Origin: an uncultured Lachnospiraceae bacterium
GTDB taxonomy: Bacteria > Bacillota > Clostridia > Lachnospirales > Lachnospiraceae
Direction: 5' to 3'
Length of the DNA: 64,000 nucleotides
NCBI GenBank assembly: GCA_910588535.1
Contig: CAJUOO010000005.1
Location: 1 to 64,000 of the forward strand
Below, one piece after another: positions 52,522 through 60,667 of the stretch (its first letter is position 1; each line of letters begins with the position of its first letter). Made by a program: the position numbers and the translations under genes. The notes below the pieces were generated by a model. The model did not search any database. It saw only the letters and a program-made list of their open reading frames with translations, and was not told the origin of the DNA.

Positions 52522-53526
52522 TTATAAAAGCCCCAGATGTGTGTGGGCGAGAGGTGTCACCATACGTCCTCTCGGTGTTCGCTTTAAAAATCCATTCATA
52601 ATCAAATAAGGCTCATAGACATCCTCCAAGGTCCCCGCATCCTCGCCGACCGCGGCGGCCAAGGTGTCAAGCCCAACCGGCCCACCCTGAAACTTCTGAA
52701 TCATCGTGGTGAGGATAAGCCTGTCACTGTTATCCAGCCCAAGCTTATCCACCTCAAGAAGATCGAGGGCAAACACCGCCACCTCCCTTGTGATCTCCCC
52801 GTTATATTTCACTTGGGCAAAATCTCTCACGCGCTTTAACAATCGATTGGCAAGTCTTGGCGTCCCTCTGCTTCTCCTTGCAAGCTCCATCGCGCCCTCT
52901 TTCTCAATCAAAACTCCCAAGACTCTCGCCGACCGCATGATAATCGTCTCAAGCTCCTGTGGCGTGTAAAATTCTAGACGATGCACCACACCGAAGCGAT
53001 CCCTGAGCGGCGCTGTCAAAAGCCCCGCTCTCGTCGTCGCTCCCACCAGAGTAAACTTTGGCAGATCCAGACGGATCGAGCGCGCGGACGCCCCTTTTCC
53101 AATCATCACGTCAATGGCAAAATCCTCCATCGCGGGATAGAGCACCTCCTCCACCTGCCGGTTCAGGCGGTGAATCTCGTCCACAAACAATACATCGCCC
53201 TCTTTTAAATTATTGAGAACTGCCGCTATCTCGCCCGGCTTCTCAATAGCGGGACCAGAAGTGATCTTAATGCCCACTCCCATCTCATTTGCGATAATTC
53301 CTGCCAGCGTTGTTTTTCCCAGACCCGGAGGCCCGTAAAACAGTACATGATCCAACGGCTCCTTCCTTGCCTTCGCCGCCTCGATATAGACCTTCAGATT
53401 CTCCTTTGCCTTCGCCTGCCCAATATAATCAGAAAGAAGCTGTGGCCGAAGGCTGCCCTCCAGCTTCCCGTCCTCCTCTGTCATCTCTGTACTAATCACA
53501 CGTTTTGCCATAATCCCAAATCCCAT
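52522..53526 (-). CDS. ruvB: Holliday junction branch migration helicase RuvB
   Basis: An AAA+ hexameric motor, 334 aa, driving branch migration with RuvA. YIGQAKAKENL (about 34-44), Walker A GPPGLGKTTLAG (about 64-75), Walker B VLFVDEIHRLNR (about 115-126), GATTRAGLLT (about 160-169) with sensor 1, and RRSRGTPRLANRLLKRVRDF (winged-helix side, about 218-237, shown in part). The ATG at 53511 (MAKRVIS) also fits, with GGGATT upstream. It ends 66 nt before zapA. The four genes ruvA, ruvB, zapA, U32 lie in one direction, but zapA has its own promoter. Confidence 0.96.
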   Translation of the reverse strand: MGFGIMAKRVISTEMTEEDGKLEGSLRPQLLSDYIGQAKAKENLKVYIEAAKARKEPLDHVLFYGPPGLGKTTLAGIIANEMGVGIKITSGPAIEKPGEIAAVLNNLKEGDVLFVDEIHRLNRQVEEVLYPAMEDFAIDVMIGKGASARSIRLDLPKFTLVGATTRAGLLTAPLRDRFGVVHRLEFYTPQELETIIMRSARVLGVLIEKEGAMELARRSRGTPRLANRLLKRVRDFAQVKYNGEITREVAVFALDLLEVDKLGLDNSDRLILTTMIQKFQGGPVGLDTLAAAVGEDAGTLEDVYEPYLIMNGFLKRTPRGRMVTPLAHTHLGLL

Positions 53527-54132
53527 CTAGTTAAAATTTTTGAGTGCTGCCCGCAGGAGCTTCTCCACCGTCATCTCTTCTGTGATCTCCACCTTCTTGA
53601 CGGCGCTTAAAGACTCCGCTGCAGAATAACCCAGAGCTGTCAGTGCCTCCACCGCCTCCGCGCGCACCGTGCCAATATGCTCTGTATCTGCGCTTTCCTT
53701 GTGCTCCTTTGAAAGCTCTAATGCCTCTGACAGATCAAGCTTATCCTTTAGCTCAATAATCAGCTTCTTCGCCGTCTTTACCCCAATACCGGGTGCCTTT
53801 GCTATCGTCTTTGCATCCTCAGAAAGAATGGCAAAGCGAAGATTGTCTGGCGTCACGGTGGACAAGATGCCAAGCGCTCCTCTTGGCCCTATCCCGCTGA
53901 CCGTGAGCAAAAGCCGGAAGATCGCTAAATCTTCTCTGGCAAGAAAGCCATACAAGCTCATGCCATCCTCACGCAAATACAGATAAGTGTGCAGCTTCAC
54001 CTCACTGCCACAGGGGGGCAGCCTATCACTGAGAGAAGCAGGAATCAAGATACAAAGCCCAACTCCTCCCTGCTCAATCACCACAGAATCTTCGTATTTC
54101 TCTGCAAGCTGCCCTTTAACATACGCTATCAT
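53527..54132 (-). CDS. ruvA: Holliday junction DNA helicase subunit RuvA
   Basis: A 201-aa protein that binds the four-way junction and loads RuvB. The N-terminal OB-fold begins MIAYVKGQL, with LREDGMSLYGFLAREDLAIFRLL (about 52-75), followed by two helix-hairpin-helix motifs (VSGIGPRGALGIL, about 80-92; APGIGVKTAKKLIIELKDKL, about 115-134, given in part) and domain III at about 150-201 that touches RuvB. It lies directly before ruvB with no gap. RuvC is not expected in this lineage; RecU (22794-23327) supplies resolution. Confidence 0.95.
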   Translation of the reverse strand: MIAYVKGQLAEKYEDSVVIEQGGVGLCILIPASLSDRLPPCGSEVKLHTYLYLREDGMSLYGFLAREDLAIFRLLLTVSGIGPRGALGILSTVTPDNLRFAILSEDAKTIAKAPGIGVKTAKKLIIELKDKLDLSEALELSKEHKESADTEHIGTVRAEAVEALTALGYSAAESLSAVKKVEITEEMTVEKLLRAALKNFN

Positions 54133-54204
54133 AAATCAACCTCACCATCCAAATAATCGAACATTTATACGATTATCATAACATAAAACCAGAAGGAAGG
54201 CAAT

Positions 54205-55683
54205 CTATTCTTCTGTTTTAGGCAAGCTGATACGGATAAAACGCCTTATAAAATCCTTTTTATTAAATGGAATCACTGGATACAGATAGCTTTTTCCAGA
54301 GATTGTCTTATTCAATACCACAGAGCACACAGAGATAATAACACCCGCGATATAACCGTAAATAGAAAATATCGACGTCAGCACAAGCATAATCAGTCGC
54401 ATAAATTTCAGTGCAAAGCCCAGCTCAAAGCTTGGCTGCGAATAATTTGCCAAAACCACAAACGCCATATAAAGCATAGACTCCGCATTAAACCAGCCCG
54501 ACTGCACTGCATAATCTCCAAGCACCAAACCGGCGATCACAGACAGCGGCGTACTTAACATATTCGGTGTGTTGACAGCCGCAAGCCGCAAACCGTCAAT
54601 GGCAAATTCCAAGATAAGAAGCTGAAAAAGTAGCGGCACCTGAACCTCCTCAGCAGGGACGATAAATTGAAGCCAATCGGGAATCCAGCCCGGATTCTTC
54701 ATAAGAAGCAGCCAAGTGGGCGTCAAAAATAAAGTGAGAAGTGTCGTCAAAAACCGCGACAGGCGCAGATAGGTTCCCGTGATGGGCGGAAAATAATAAT
54801 CGTCCGCCTCCTCGATAATATCAAACACAGAGGTCGGCATAATCATGGCTGATGGAGAATTATCCACCAAAACAACAATATTCCCCTCTAAAATGGAGGC
54901 CGCTGCCGTGTCAGGTCGCTCTGAATATTTATACTTTGGAAAAGGATTGATCCAGCTTCGCTTATACAGACATTCCGCCAAGCTCTCCTGATTCATGGTG
55001 AGCGCATCTATATCAATACTCTGAATCCTTTTCTTTATATTTTGAAGAAAAGCCTTATCTACCCGATCTGACATATAGCTTACCACCACATCTGTCTTTG
55101 AGCTTCTTCCCACACTCATCATCTCCATACAAAGCTTCGGACTGCGAATCCTCCTGCGAATCAGGGCAGTATTGAATACAACTGTCTCCACAAAGCCATC
55201 TCTGGAGCCTCGCATCACTCTATCCTTCTCCGGCTCGTCCACACCTCTGGCGGGATATGTCCGGCAGTCAATCGCCAATGCCTTATCATACCCGTCAATA
55301 AACATGCAGACAACTCCTGAAAGCAGCGCGCGAAGCATACTGTCTTTCTCCGTCTCAATATCTACCTCCACATAGGAGATCCACTGCTTTGAAAACTCCT
55401 CCACCGTCTGCGGCATCTTGTCCTTCGTAATGCTCTCCAAGGATGACATCAGCTTCTGCATCACCTCATCCTTGACAAAGCCGTCGATAAAATAAAATCC
55501 TGCCTCCCGCTCTCCTATCACCAGATCCTTATAAAGAACATCAAAATTTGTATCGATCGCAAGAAGTTTATCCCACGCTTCTTTATTTACCTGAAGCTTA
55601 TCAGAAAAATCCGTGGCTGTACTCACTTCTCTCACCCTGTCCTTTCCGTGAATGTAGATTATATAAGTTCTAAAACCTATCAT
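54205..55683 (-). CDS. Spore germination protein GerA family (A subunit)
   Basis: A 492-aa inner-membrane germinant receptor A subunit. Cytoplasmic N-terminal domain with two lobes (about 1-270), containing VVDNSPSAMIMPTSVFDII at about 278-296 (key DNSPSA), then the membrane portion with four to five helices (about 315-450): PTWLLLMKNPGWIPDWLQF, AVNTPNMLSTPLSVIAGLVLGDYAVQSGW, and IYGYIAGVIISVCSVV. It is present as a single gene without B and C partners next to it, like SpoVAF or orphan GerA proteins. Together with the small spore protein and YlbJ it shows sporulation ability. Confidence 0.9.
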   Translation of the reverse strand: MIGFRTYIIYIHGKDRVREVSTATDFSDKLQVNKEAWDKLLAIDTNFDVLYKDLVIGEREAGFYFIDGFVKDEVMQKLMSSLESITKDKMPQTVEEFSKQWISYVEVDIETEKDSMLRALLSGVVCMFIDGYDKALAIDCRTYPARGVDEPEKDRVMRGSRDGFVETVVFNTALIRRRIRSPKLCMEMMSVGRSSKTDVVVSYMSDRVDKAFLQNIKKRIQSIDIDALTMNQESLAECLYKRSWINPFPKYKYSERPDTAAASILEGNIVVLVDNSPSAMIMPTSVFDIIEEADDYYFPPITGTYLRLSRFLTTLLTLFLTPTWLLLMKNPGWIPDWLQFIVPAEEVQVPLLFQLLILEFAIDGLRLAAVNTPNMLSTPLSVIAGLVLGDYAVQSGWFNAESMLYMAFVVLANYSQPSFELGFALKFMRLIMLVLTSIFSIYGYIAGVIISVCSVVLNKTISGKSYLYPVIPFNKKDFIRRFIRISLPKTEE

Positions 55684-55747
55684 TCACATTTACCTTTCAT
55701 ACTGTATATATTAGCTTTCACACATACCTAATTTTTTATGCACCTGC

Positions 55748-55776
55748 TTGCGGCATAAGTAAAATTATCGTATAAT
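55748..55776 (+). promoter_or_regulatory. Sigma-A promoter of the exonuclease-like gene
   Basis: TTGCGG (55748-55753) and TATAAT (55771-55776) are 17 bp apart, about 40 nt before ATG 55817. The Shine-Dalgarno GGAGGA is 9-10 nt before the start. Confidence 0.75.
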
Positions 55777-55816
55777 AAAAGCATTACACGCTGAGACGAA
55801 CGGAGGAACACACATT

Positions 55817-56875
55817 ATGCGCATCCTTGAAGAGGATTTTTCCCAGCCCATTGACCACTCTCTTCTGCCAGATACTGCATCGAAGGTTCTATTTTTTGAT
55901 ATCGAGACCACAGGATTTTCTGCACATGCCGCCGTTGCCTATCTGATTGGCTGCATCTATCAAGCAGAAGAGGTATGGAAGCTTCGTCAATGGTTCCTCG
56001 ATGATCTTCAAGATGAAAAAGCAATGTTATCTTCCTTCTTTGACTTTATTCACTCCTATACATGGCTGATTCACTTTAATGGCAGCTCCTTTGATATTCC
56101 CTTTCTGAAAAATCGAATGGAACGACACCAGCTTGATAATAATTTTTCCTCATTTCATCACTTGGATCTCTATCGAGAAATCAAGCCATATAAGAAACCA
56201 TTGGGAATTATAAGCACAAAGCAGAGAGATCTGGAAGAATTTCTCGACATTCATAGAACGGACCATTTTTCTGGCGGTGATTTGATCGAAGTTTATTTTG
56301 AATATATGGCAATCCACAAAGAAGAACTCTATCAATGTCTGCTGTTACACAATGCTGACGATCTAAGGGGAATGATCTTCCTTCTCCCACTCTATGGACT
56401 GACACGGCTTCTAAAAGGAGACTTCGAGATAGAAAAAATAGAACAGACAGAGACCGCCATTCTATTTTTCCTAAAAACAGAGCGTATGCTTCCCGCCTCC
56501 TTAAAAATAGAGTATGACAATTATCTCCTAAGGCTTAAAAATCAGCAGATTACTGTTCAGGTTTCCATTCACCATGAAGTATTAAAATACTTTTATGCAA
56601 ACTATAAAGATTACTATTATCTTCCCGCGGAGGATCAGGCAATCCATAAAAGTGTAGCCATATACGTGGACAAGGCTTATCGAAGAGCGGCAAGCCAGAG
56701 CAACTGCTACACCAAAAGAAAATCTGCCTATCTGCCTCTTAAGGACAAAAGTTTTACACATAATGTATTTCAGAGAGCCTATAAGGAAAAAGAATATTTC
56801 TTTGAGATCACAGAAGCCTTTTTGCAAGATAAAGATATGCAGAAAAACTATCTGATACAGCTTTTTCATATCTAA
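55817..56875 (+). CDS. Ribonuclease H-like exonuclease domain protein (YprB type)
   Basis: A 352-aa protein whose N-terminal 190 residues form an RNase H-like 3'-5' exonuclease domain of the PF13482 group. ExoI is LFFDIETTGFSA (about 25-36), with Asp and Glu ligands. ExoII-like is LIHFNGSSFDIPFL (about 77-90), and the third Asp is in LLHNADDLRGM (about 180-190). The C-terminal half is basic and unrecognised. The Bacillus homologue YprB has an additional TPR region that I do not see here. It is the first plus-strand gene after the long minus-strand block, divergent from gerA. Confidence 0.82.
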   Translation: MRILEEDFSQPIDHSLLPDTASKVLFFDIETTGFSAHAAVAYLIGCIYQAEEVWKLRQWFLDDLQDEKAMLSSFFDFIHSYTWLIHFNGSSFDIPFLKNRMERHQLDNNFSSFHHLDLYREIKPYKKPLGIISTKQRDLEEFLDIHRTDHFSGGDLIEVYFEYMAIHKEELYQCLLLHNADDLRGMIFLLPLYGLTRLLKGDFEIEKIEQTETAILFFLKTERMLPASLKIEYDNYLLRLKNQQITVQVSIHHEVLKYFYANYKDYYYLPAEDQAIHKSVAIYVDKAYRRAASQSNCYTKRKSAYLPLKDKSFTHNVFQRAYKEKEYFFEITEAFLQDKDMQKNYLIQLFHI

Positions 56876-56961
56876 TACTTTATATATTCAGTACTTTTAT
56901 ATCTTTAATCCTATTATTAACAGAAACTATCGTTTGCGCCAACACATATTCTTCTTTTTTG

Positions 56962-56990
56962 TTGAGAACCTTGGTAAACTGTAGTATACT
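56962..56990 (+). promoter_or_regulatory. Sigma-A promoter of the AgrA/AgrC-like operon
   Basis: TTGAGA (56962-56967) and TATACT (56985-56990) are 17 bp apart, 24 nt before ATG 57015. The small hairpin CTCG/CGAG at 56995-57006 overlaps the GAGGTG ribosome-binding region and could limit translation. Confidence 0.75.
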
Positions 56991-57014
56991 ATCTCTCGTA
57001 AGCGAGGTGATACT

Positions 57015-57734
57015 ATGCTGCACATAGCAATCTGTGACGATGATAAAACTGCCGTGCAAGCCCACAAGGAGATAACAGAGCTCTGCCTAAGACAATGTGA
57101 AAATGTAGGAGAAATAACCATCTATACATTAAGTGACAATCTACTCTATGATATTGTCGAGGATGATTTTTTCTTTGATCTCATATTGCTGGATATTGAG
57201 ATGCCGGGAAATACTGGTATGGAAATTGCCAAAAAGATTAAGCCCTATCTGCCAAATGTAAAAATAATCTTTATTACTTCTCATATTGAATATGCCATCG
57301 ATGCTTTTGAACTATCTATTTTTCGATATGTGCCAAAAGATGATACGAAAAAAAGACTACCTGCCGCGATTCAAGACGCTGTTAATTTAATAGAATTAGA
57401 AGCTGGAAAAGCCTATATGATAAGGACAAACAGCCGGCTTGAAAAAATTCCATACAAAGATATTTTCTATATTGAGCGCGATGGAAAAAATGCCAGTATC
57501 ATCACTGCAAATGGAATATCCAAGGTACGAAAGAGTCTGCATCAGATTTATGACGAGCTGGGAGGAGATGAATTTATCTACATTGATCGGGGCTGCATCG
57601 TAAATATTATACATATTATGCAGATTAGAGACAGCACAGTTTTATTGCAAAATAACAAAACACTCCCAATAAGCCGCTCTCATTTACAGCAGGTGAAGGA
57701 GCAGATTAATAAATACTGGGGGACACATATATGA
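57015..57734 (+). CDS. LytTR family response regulator (AgrA-like)
   Basis: A 239-aa regulator. The receiver domain (about 3-120) has acidic pocket ICDDD (about 6-10), phosphoacceptor Asp in LILLDIEMPGNTGME (about 55-69), and the conserved Lys in VPKDD (about 103-107). The LytTR DNA-binding domain is at about 135-232, with YKDIFYIERDGKNASI, RKSLHQIYDEL and ISRSHLQQV. It overlaps the kinase gene by 4 nt. LytTR regulators bind pairs of short direct repeats upstream of target promoters; a candidate sits at 59687-59706 in front of the adjacent ABC operon. Confidence 0.92.
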   Translation: MLHIAICDDDKTAVQAHKEITELCLRQCENVGEITIYTLSDNLLYDIVEDDFFFDLILLDIEMPGNTGMEIAKKIKPYLPNVKIIFITSHIEYAIDAFELSIFRYVPKDDTKKRLPAAIQDAVNLIELEAGKAYMIRTNSRLEKIPYKDIFYIERDGKNASIITANGISKVRKSLHQIYDELGGDEFIYIDRGCIVNIIHIMQIRDSTVLLQNNKTLPISRSHLQQVKEQINKYWGTHI

Positions 57735-59029
57735 CAGAACTTTCTCTTCTATTATTCAATATCGTTGCCGGAGGTGTGCGGGTTATTATCTATCTGTTTC
57801 TTGTTTTTCGGCTGCTATCCACCAAAAAACCCGGTAAGAATGGCATAATTGTATCGCTGATCGGCGCTGCTGTTATTTCTGCTGTGCTGTCTGTGACAAA
57901 TCTGCCCGATGCATACCACATTCTGCTAGAATCCATCTGGATCGTTTTATGTGTTCATCTTTTTCAAGATGCTGTTGTCAGAATCAGCCTATTTATAGGG
58001 ATTTTTTATGAGATCGCCATTTCTTTTCTACAATTTTTAGTTGCGGCGTGGTTAGGTGTATTGTTTCATTCCACGACATTCCTTTCCTCTAGCACCGCCC
58101 ATGGTCAACTTGCCGTCTGGCTGCTCTATCTATTATTGGTTGCTGTTTCCCTTTATCTTTGGAAACATCCGAATCTGACAAGAAAGGAATCCTTTCGCTT
58201 TGCATCTATAATTGTCGTAGCGTGTTTTATCGCAGTTGTCACCTTATCACAGCAGACCATTCTCCCGATTCCAGATGATACATTATATATGTGGACAATA
58301 TTATCCGTTGTTTTAATGATGTTTGTTCTGGTATTCAATATGAATCGACAGTATGAGGTTGAAAAGGAGCTTGCAAGATTAAAATCTGAACAAGCAGAAC
58401 TGTTGGAACGAGAGTATCGCACATTAAGCCACGCATATGAAATCAATGCAAAACTGTTTCACGATTTTCATAATCATATTGGTGTACTTCGACAACTTCT
58501 TTCTCACAAAAAATTACAGGATGCCATACAATATCTGGATGAGCTGCAGACGCCTGTTTTGGAGATGACAAATACTATATGGACAGGTGATGAAACCATC
58601 GATTACCTAATTAACAGCAAAGCCCAAGCCGCCGAATCATGTGCTGTGCAATTTCAGATACAAGTTGAATTCCCCCGCCACACAAATCTAAAAAGTGCCG
58701 ATCTGTGTGCCATTATAGGAAATCTTCTCGATAATGCTTTCGAAGCAGCGCGCCAAGTGCCAGAAAAAGAAAAGCGATTTGTTCATCTCACCATTCGCCG
58801 TATTCATCAGATGATAATTATAAAGGTTGAAAATAGCTTTTCCTCTATTCCCATTCAAGAAGATGGCATATTCCAATCATCAAAAGAAGAAAATGGTCTG
58901 CATGGCTGGGGCTTAAAAAGTGCGCAGGCTGCCACGGAAAAGTATGATGGCACAGTACAGACCTCTTACACTCACAATACATTCCGGGCTGTTGCCACAT
59001 TATCCTACCATGGTGTATCCATTGATTAA
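57731..59029 (+). CDS. GHKL sensor histidine kinase (AgrC-like)
   Basis: A 432-aa kinase. Six membrane helices occupy about 5-205, a coiled coil (about 207-240) leads to the phosphoacceptor motif FHDFHNHIGVLRQLL (about 242-256), and the GHKL ATP-binding domain covers about 300-430 with N box IIGNLLDNAFEAA and G box GWGLKSAQAA. It resembles AgrC-type receptors of autoinducing or antimicrobial peptides. No AgrB/AgrD pair is adjacent. Operonic with the LytTR regulator. The downstream 750 nt to the next gene hold two full copies of the structured repeat and a regulated promoter. Confidence 0.92.
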   Translation: MTELSLLLFNIVAGGVRVIIYLFLVFRLLSTKKPGKNGIIVSLIGAAVISAVLSVTNLPDAYHILLESIWIVLCVHLFQDAVVRISLFIGIFYEIAISFLQFLVAAWLGVLFHSTTFLSSSTAHGQLAVWLLYLLLVAVSLYLWKHPNLTRKESFRFASIIVVACFIAVVTLSQQTILPIPDDTLYMWTILSVVLMMFVLVFNMNRQYEVEKELARLKSEQAELLEREYRTLSHAYEINAKLFHDFHNHIGVLRQLLSHKKLQDAIQYLDELQTPVLEMTNTIWTGDETIDYLINSKAQAAESCAVQFQIQVEFPRHTNLKSADLCAIIGNLLDNAFEAARQVPEKEKRFVHLTIRRIHQMIIIKVENSFSSIPIQEDGIFQSSKEENGLHGWGLKSAQAATEKYDGTVQTSYTHNTFRAVATLSYHGVSID

Positions 59030-59148
59030 CTATTATACTCTTTTATCTATATTCTCTTTTTAGGGGACTGTTGCAATAAGTTTTGATATATAAGATATAG
59101 TATACATGCAGCACTATCTTACAACATTTTGTAGGATGGGGGTTCTTT

Positions 59149-59329
59149 TATCATTTTCTGGAAAGATCCGTCCAACGAACTGCCTGTGGTCCTCCGTCAC
59201 CCCGCTCCCGCTTAGTGAAAAACGCAACGGACGCTAAGCTCGAAACTACCTCGCTAACCGCCGGCGTTTTTCAATAGGTTCCTTGAGAACCACAGGCAGT
59301 TCGCTGGACTGTTTTTATCAGTTAGGCAA
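59149..59329 (-). repeat. Structured intergenic repeat, copy 4 (complete, inverted)
   Basis: A complete copy in reverse orientation. Arms 59170-59195 and 59285-59309 pair over about 25 bp, and the core is at 59196-59217 (reverse strand). The internal sequence is almost identical to the copy at 7682-7862, including TTGCCTAACTGATA (reverse at 59314-59329) and the tail AGAAAATGATA. It shares that copy's stem subtype (CAGyGAACTG). The 755-nt gap 59030-59784 contains this copy, copy 5 and the promoter; the rest holds a weak dyad at 59091-59121 and otherwise nothing recognised. Confidence 0.9.
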
Positions 59330-59484
59330 CGCACGTTGTAGCTCTGTTTGTACAGGAGCGATAGAATATTTTGTTGCTTTCTTAAAGAAAATTTGATGAT
59401 TTATAAATACAGACATGCGAAAGATAAAATAGAGTTTCAAATATATGAAGAATCACAGCATATATGAACTATTCAATAAAAGTA

Positions 59485-59650
59485 GTATAGCCAGTTTGCT
59501 GTTTTCCTCAAGGAACCTATTGAAAAACGTCGGTACTTAGCGAGGTTTTCACGAGCTTAGTACCCGTTACGTTTTTCACTAAGCGAGAGCGGGGTGACGG
59601 AGGAAAACAGCAAACTGGCTATACGGACCTCTTTAATATGTTTTTCTGTA
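59485..59650 (+). repeat. Structured intergenic repeat, copy 5 (complete)
   Basis: The left arm 59485-59509 and right arm 59600-59624 are a perfect 25-bp complement (GTATAGCCAG... / ...CTGGCTATAC). The arm sequence is unrelated to that of the copies at 7682 and 59149. Inside are the 10-bp stem TGAAAAACGT (59521-59530) / ACGTTTTTCA (59569-59578), an inner stem GGTACT-T-AGC / GCT-T-AGTACC, and the core at 59577-59598. The linker AAGGAACCTATTG is identical. It lies 155 nt from copy 4 in opposite orientation. Confidence 0.92.
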
Positions 59651-59686
59651 TGTGACATCCCCTTCTTTTCGAGGACAAAAATCTAC

Positions 59687-59730
59687 CATTCACGGACATT
59701 TCCGCACAATCTCCCTTTTTCAGTTATACT
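59687..59730 (+). promoter_or_regulatory. Activator-type promoter of the small-peptide/ABC operon
   Basis: A good -10 box TATACT (59725-59730) lacks a consensus -35. In its place two adjacent 10-mers, CATTCACGGA (59687-59696) and CATTTCCGCA (59697-59706), share 7 of 10 bases, exactly one helical turn apart and ending at the -35 position. This is the layout of a LytTR-activated promoter, and the regulator at 57015-57734 is the natural candidate. Inference from position. Confidence 0.5.
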
Positions 59731-59784
59731 ATAGCCATAACAAGCAAGGAAAGAAATAGAAAAATATCTAAGGAGGTAACAATT

Positions 59785-59958
59785 ATGCGTCATGTATATA
59801 TTCGTGGAATAATGGGGCTGATATGGCTGGCGGCAGCTATTGTAAGTGTATCTAGCAACTCTCAGATGGCTGTTCTCTATATTATTTTAGGTGGAGTATT
59901 CCTATATTCTGCCTTTGTAACATGGAAAAAAGAAAAAGACAATAAAGGAGATATGTAA
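59785..59958 (+). CDS. 57-aa two-helix membrane protein
   Basis: A small gene with a perfect AAGGAGGT ribosome-binding site 8 nt before ATG. The product has two hydrophobic segments (about 7-22, GIMGLIWLAAAIVSV, and 27-46, MAVLYIILGGVFLYSAF) separated by a short polar turn (SSNSQ), then a charged tail (WKKEKDNKGDM). It is not an AgrD-type precursor: no Cys/Ser thiolactone motif and no leader are seen. The next gene starts 1 nt after its stop, so it is translated with the ABC transporter and could be an accessory subunit, perhaps a stabiliser or an immunity protein. Family not recognised. Confidence 0.82.
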   Translation: MRHVYIRGIMGLIWLAAAIVSVSSNSQMAVLYIILGGVFLYSAFVTWKKEKDNKGDM

Positions 59959-59959
59959 A

Positions 59960-60667
59960 ATGGAAAGCCCTCTCTTAACCATCAACAACTTATATGCATG
60001 GTATCACAGCAAAAAAATGATACTATCTGATTTTTCTATAGAATTAGCTGAACATGAAGTAGTAGGACTGATCGGGCTTAATGGAGCTGGAAAAACAACA
60101 TTTTTAAAGGTACTATCCGGCCTGCTCCCCTCCTTTCACTCCAAGGGTATCTGGATTTATAAAACTCCTGTCAATGTGCGAAGTCAGGATTTCAAATCCC
60201 GCCGCTACATCGTATTTGCCGAGGACAATTCCTTTCAATATTTCACCTTCTGGGAATATCTATCCTACGTTTTTTCTGCATACAGAAAAAAACTACCTGA
60301 TGTCTCAGAGCTGATACAGGGATTTCACTTTGAAGATAATACAGATATTCTACTAAAGGATCTGTCAACCGGCAATCGCAAAAAAGTTTTCCTAATCACT
60401 GCATTTGCTTTAAAACCTGACTTGCTTTTTCTGGATGAGCCGGTCAATGGATTGGATTTTCAAAGTACAGAGTATTTGTATCAGCAGATTGCCAGCTATA
60501 AAGAATATGGGACGGTTCTATTTTCTTCTCATATTTTGGAAAGCATTACTCTGACATCAAGCCGGGCACTTGTCTTGGAAAACGGAAAAATAACACAGAC
60601 GTTTCAGCATGGACAAATTGACGCCAAGAACATTCGGGAGGCTTTGCATTATGAAAATTCTATTTAA
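59960..60667 (+). CDS. ABC transporter ATP-binding protein
   Basis: A 235-aa ATPase. Walker A GLNGAGKTT (about 38-46), signature LSTGNRKKV (about 137-145), where Asn follows Gly instead of Gln, Walker B LLFLDEPVNGLD (about 155-166) and switch His in FSSHILES (about 192-199). The signature deviation (STGN for SGGQ) is unusual but is seen in some BcrA-like ATPases. It overlaps the permease gene by 17 nt. The operon 59785-61862 should export a compound or remove a peptide in response to the AgrC/AgrA-like pair upstream. Confidence 0.9.
   Translation: MESPLLTINNLYAWYHSKKMILSDFSIELAEHEVVGLIGLNGAGKTTFLKVLSGLLPSFHSKGIWIYKTPVNVRSQDFKSRRYIVFAEDNSFQYFTFWEYLSYVFSAYRKKLPDVSELIQGFHFEDNTDILLKDLSTGNRKKVFLITAFALKPDLLFLDEPVNGLDFQSTEYLYQQIASYKEYGTVLFSSHILESITLTSSRALVLENGKITQTFQHGQIDAKNIREALHYENSI

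Noticed and set aside
59149..59650. Retron msr/msd, HEARO/omega RNA or IS200/IS605 end
   Set aside because: No reverse transcriptase, IscB/TnpB or Y1 transposase gene occurs near any copy, and the arm covariation does not suit a fixed element end.
59785..59958. AgrD-type autoinducing peptide precursor
   Set aside because: No cysteine or serine thiolactone motif, no acidic tail and no AgrB neighbour; two membrane helices instead.
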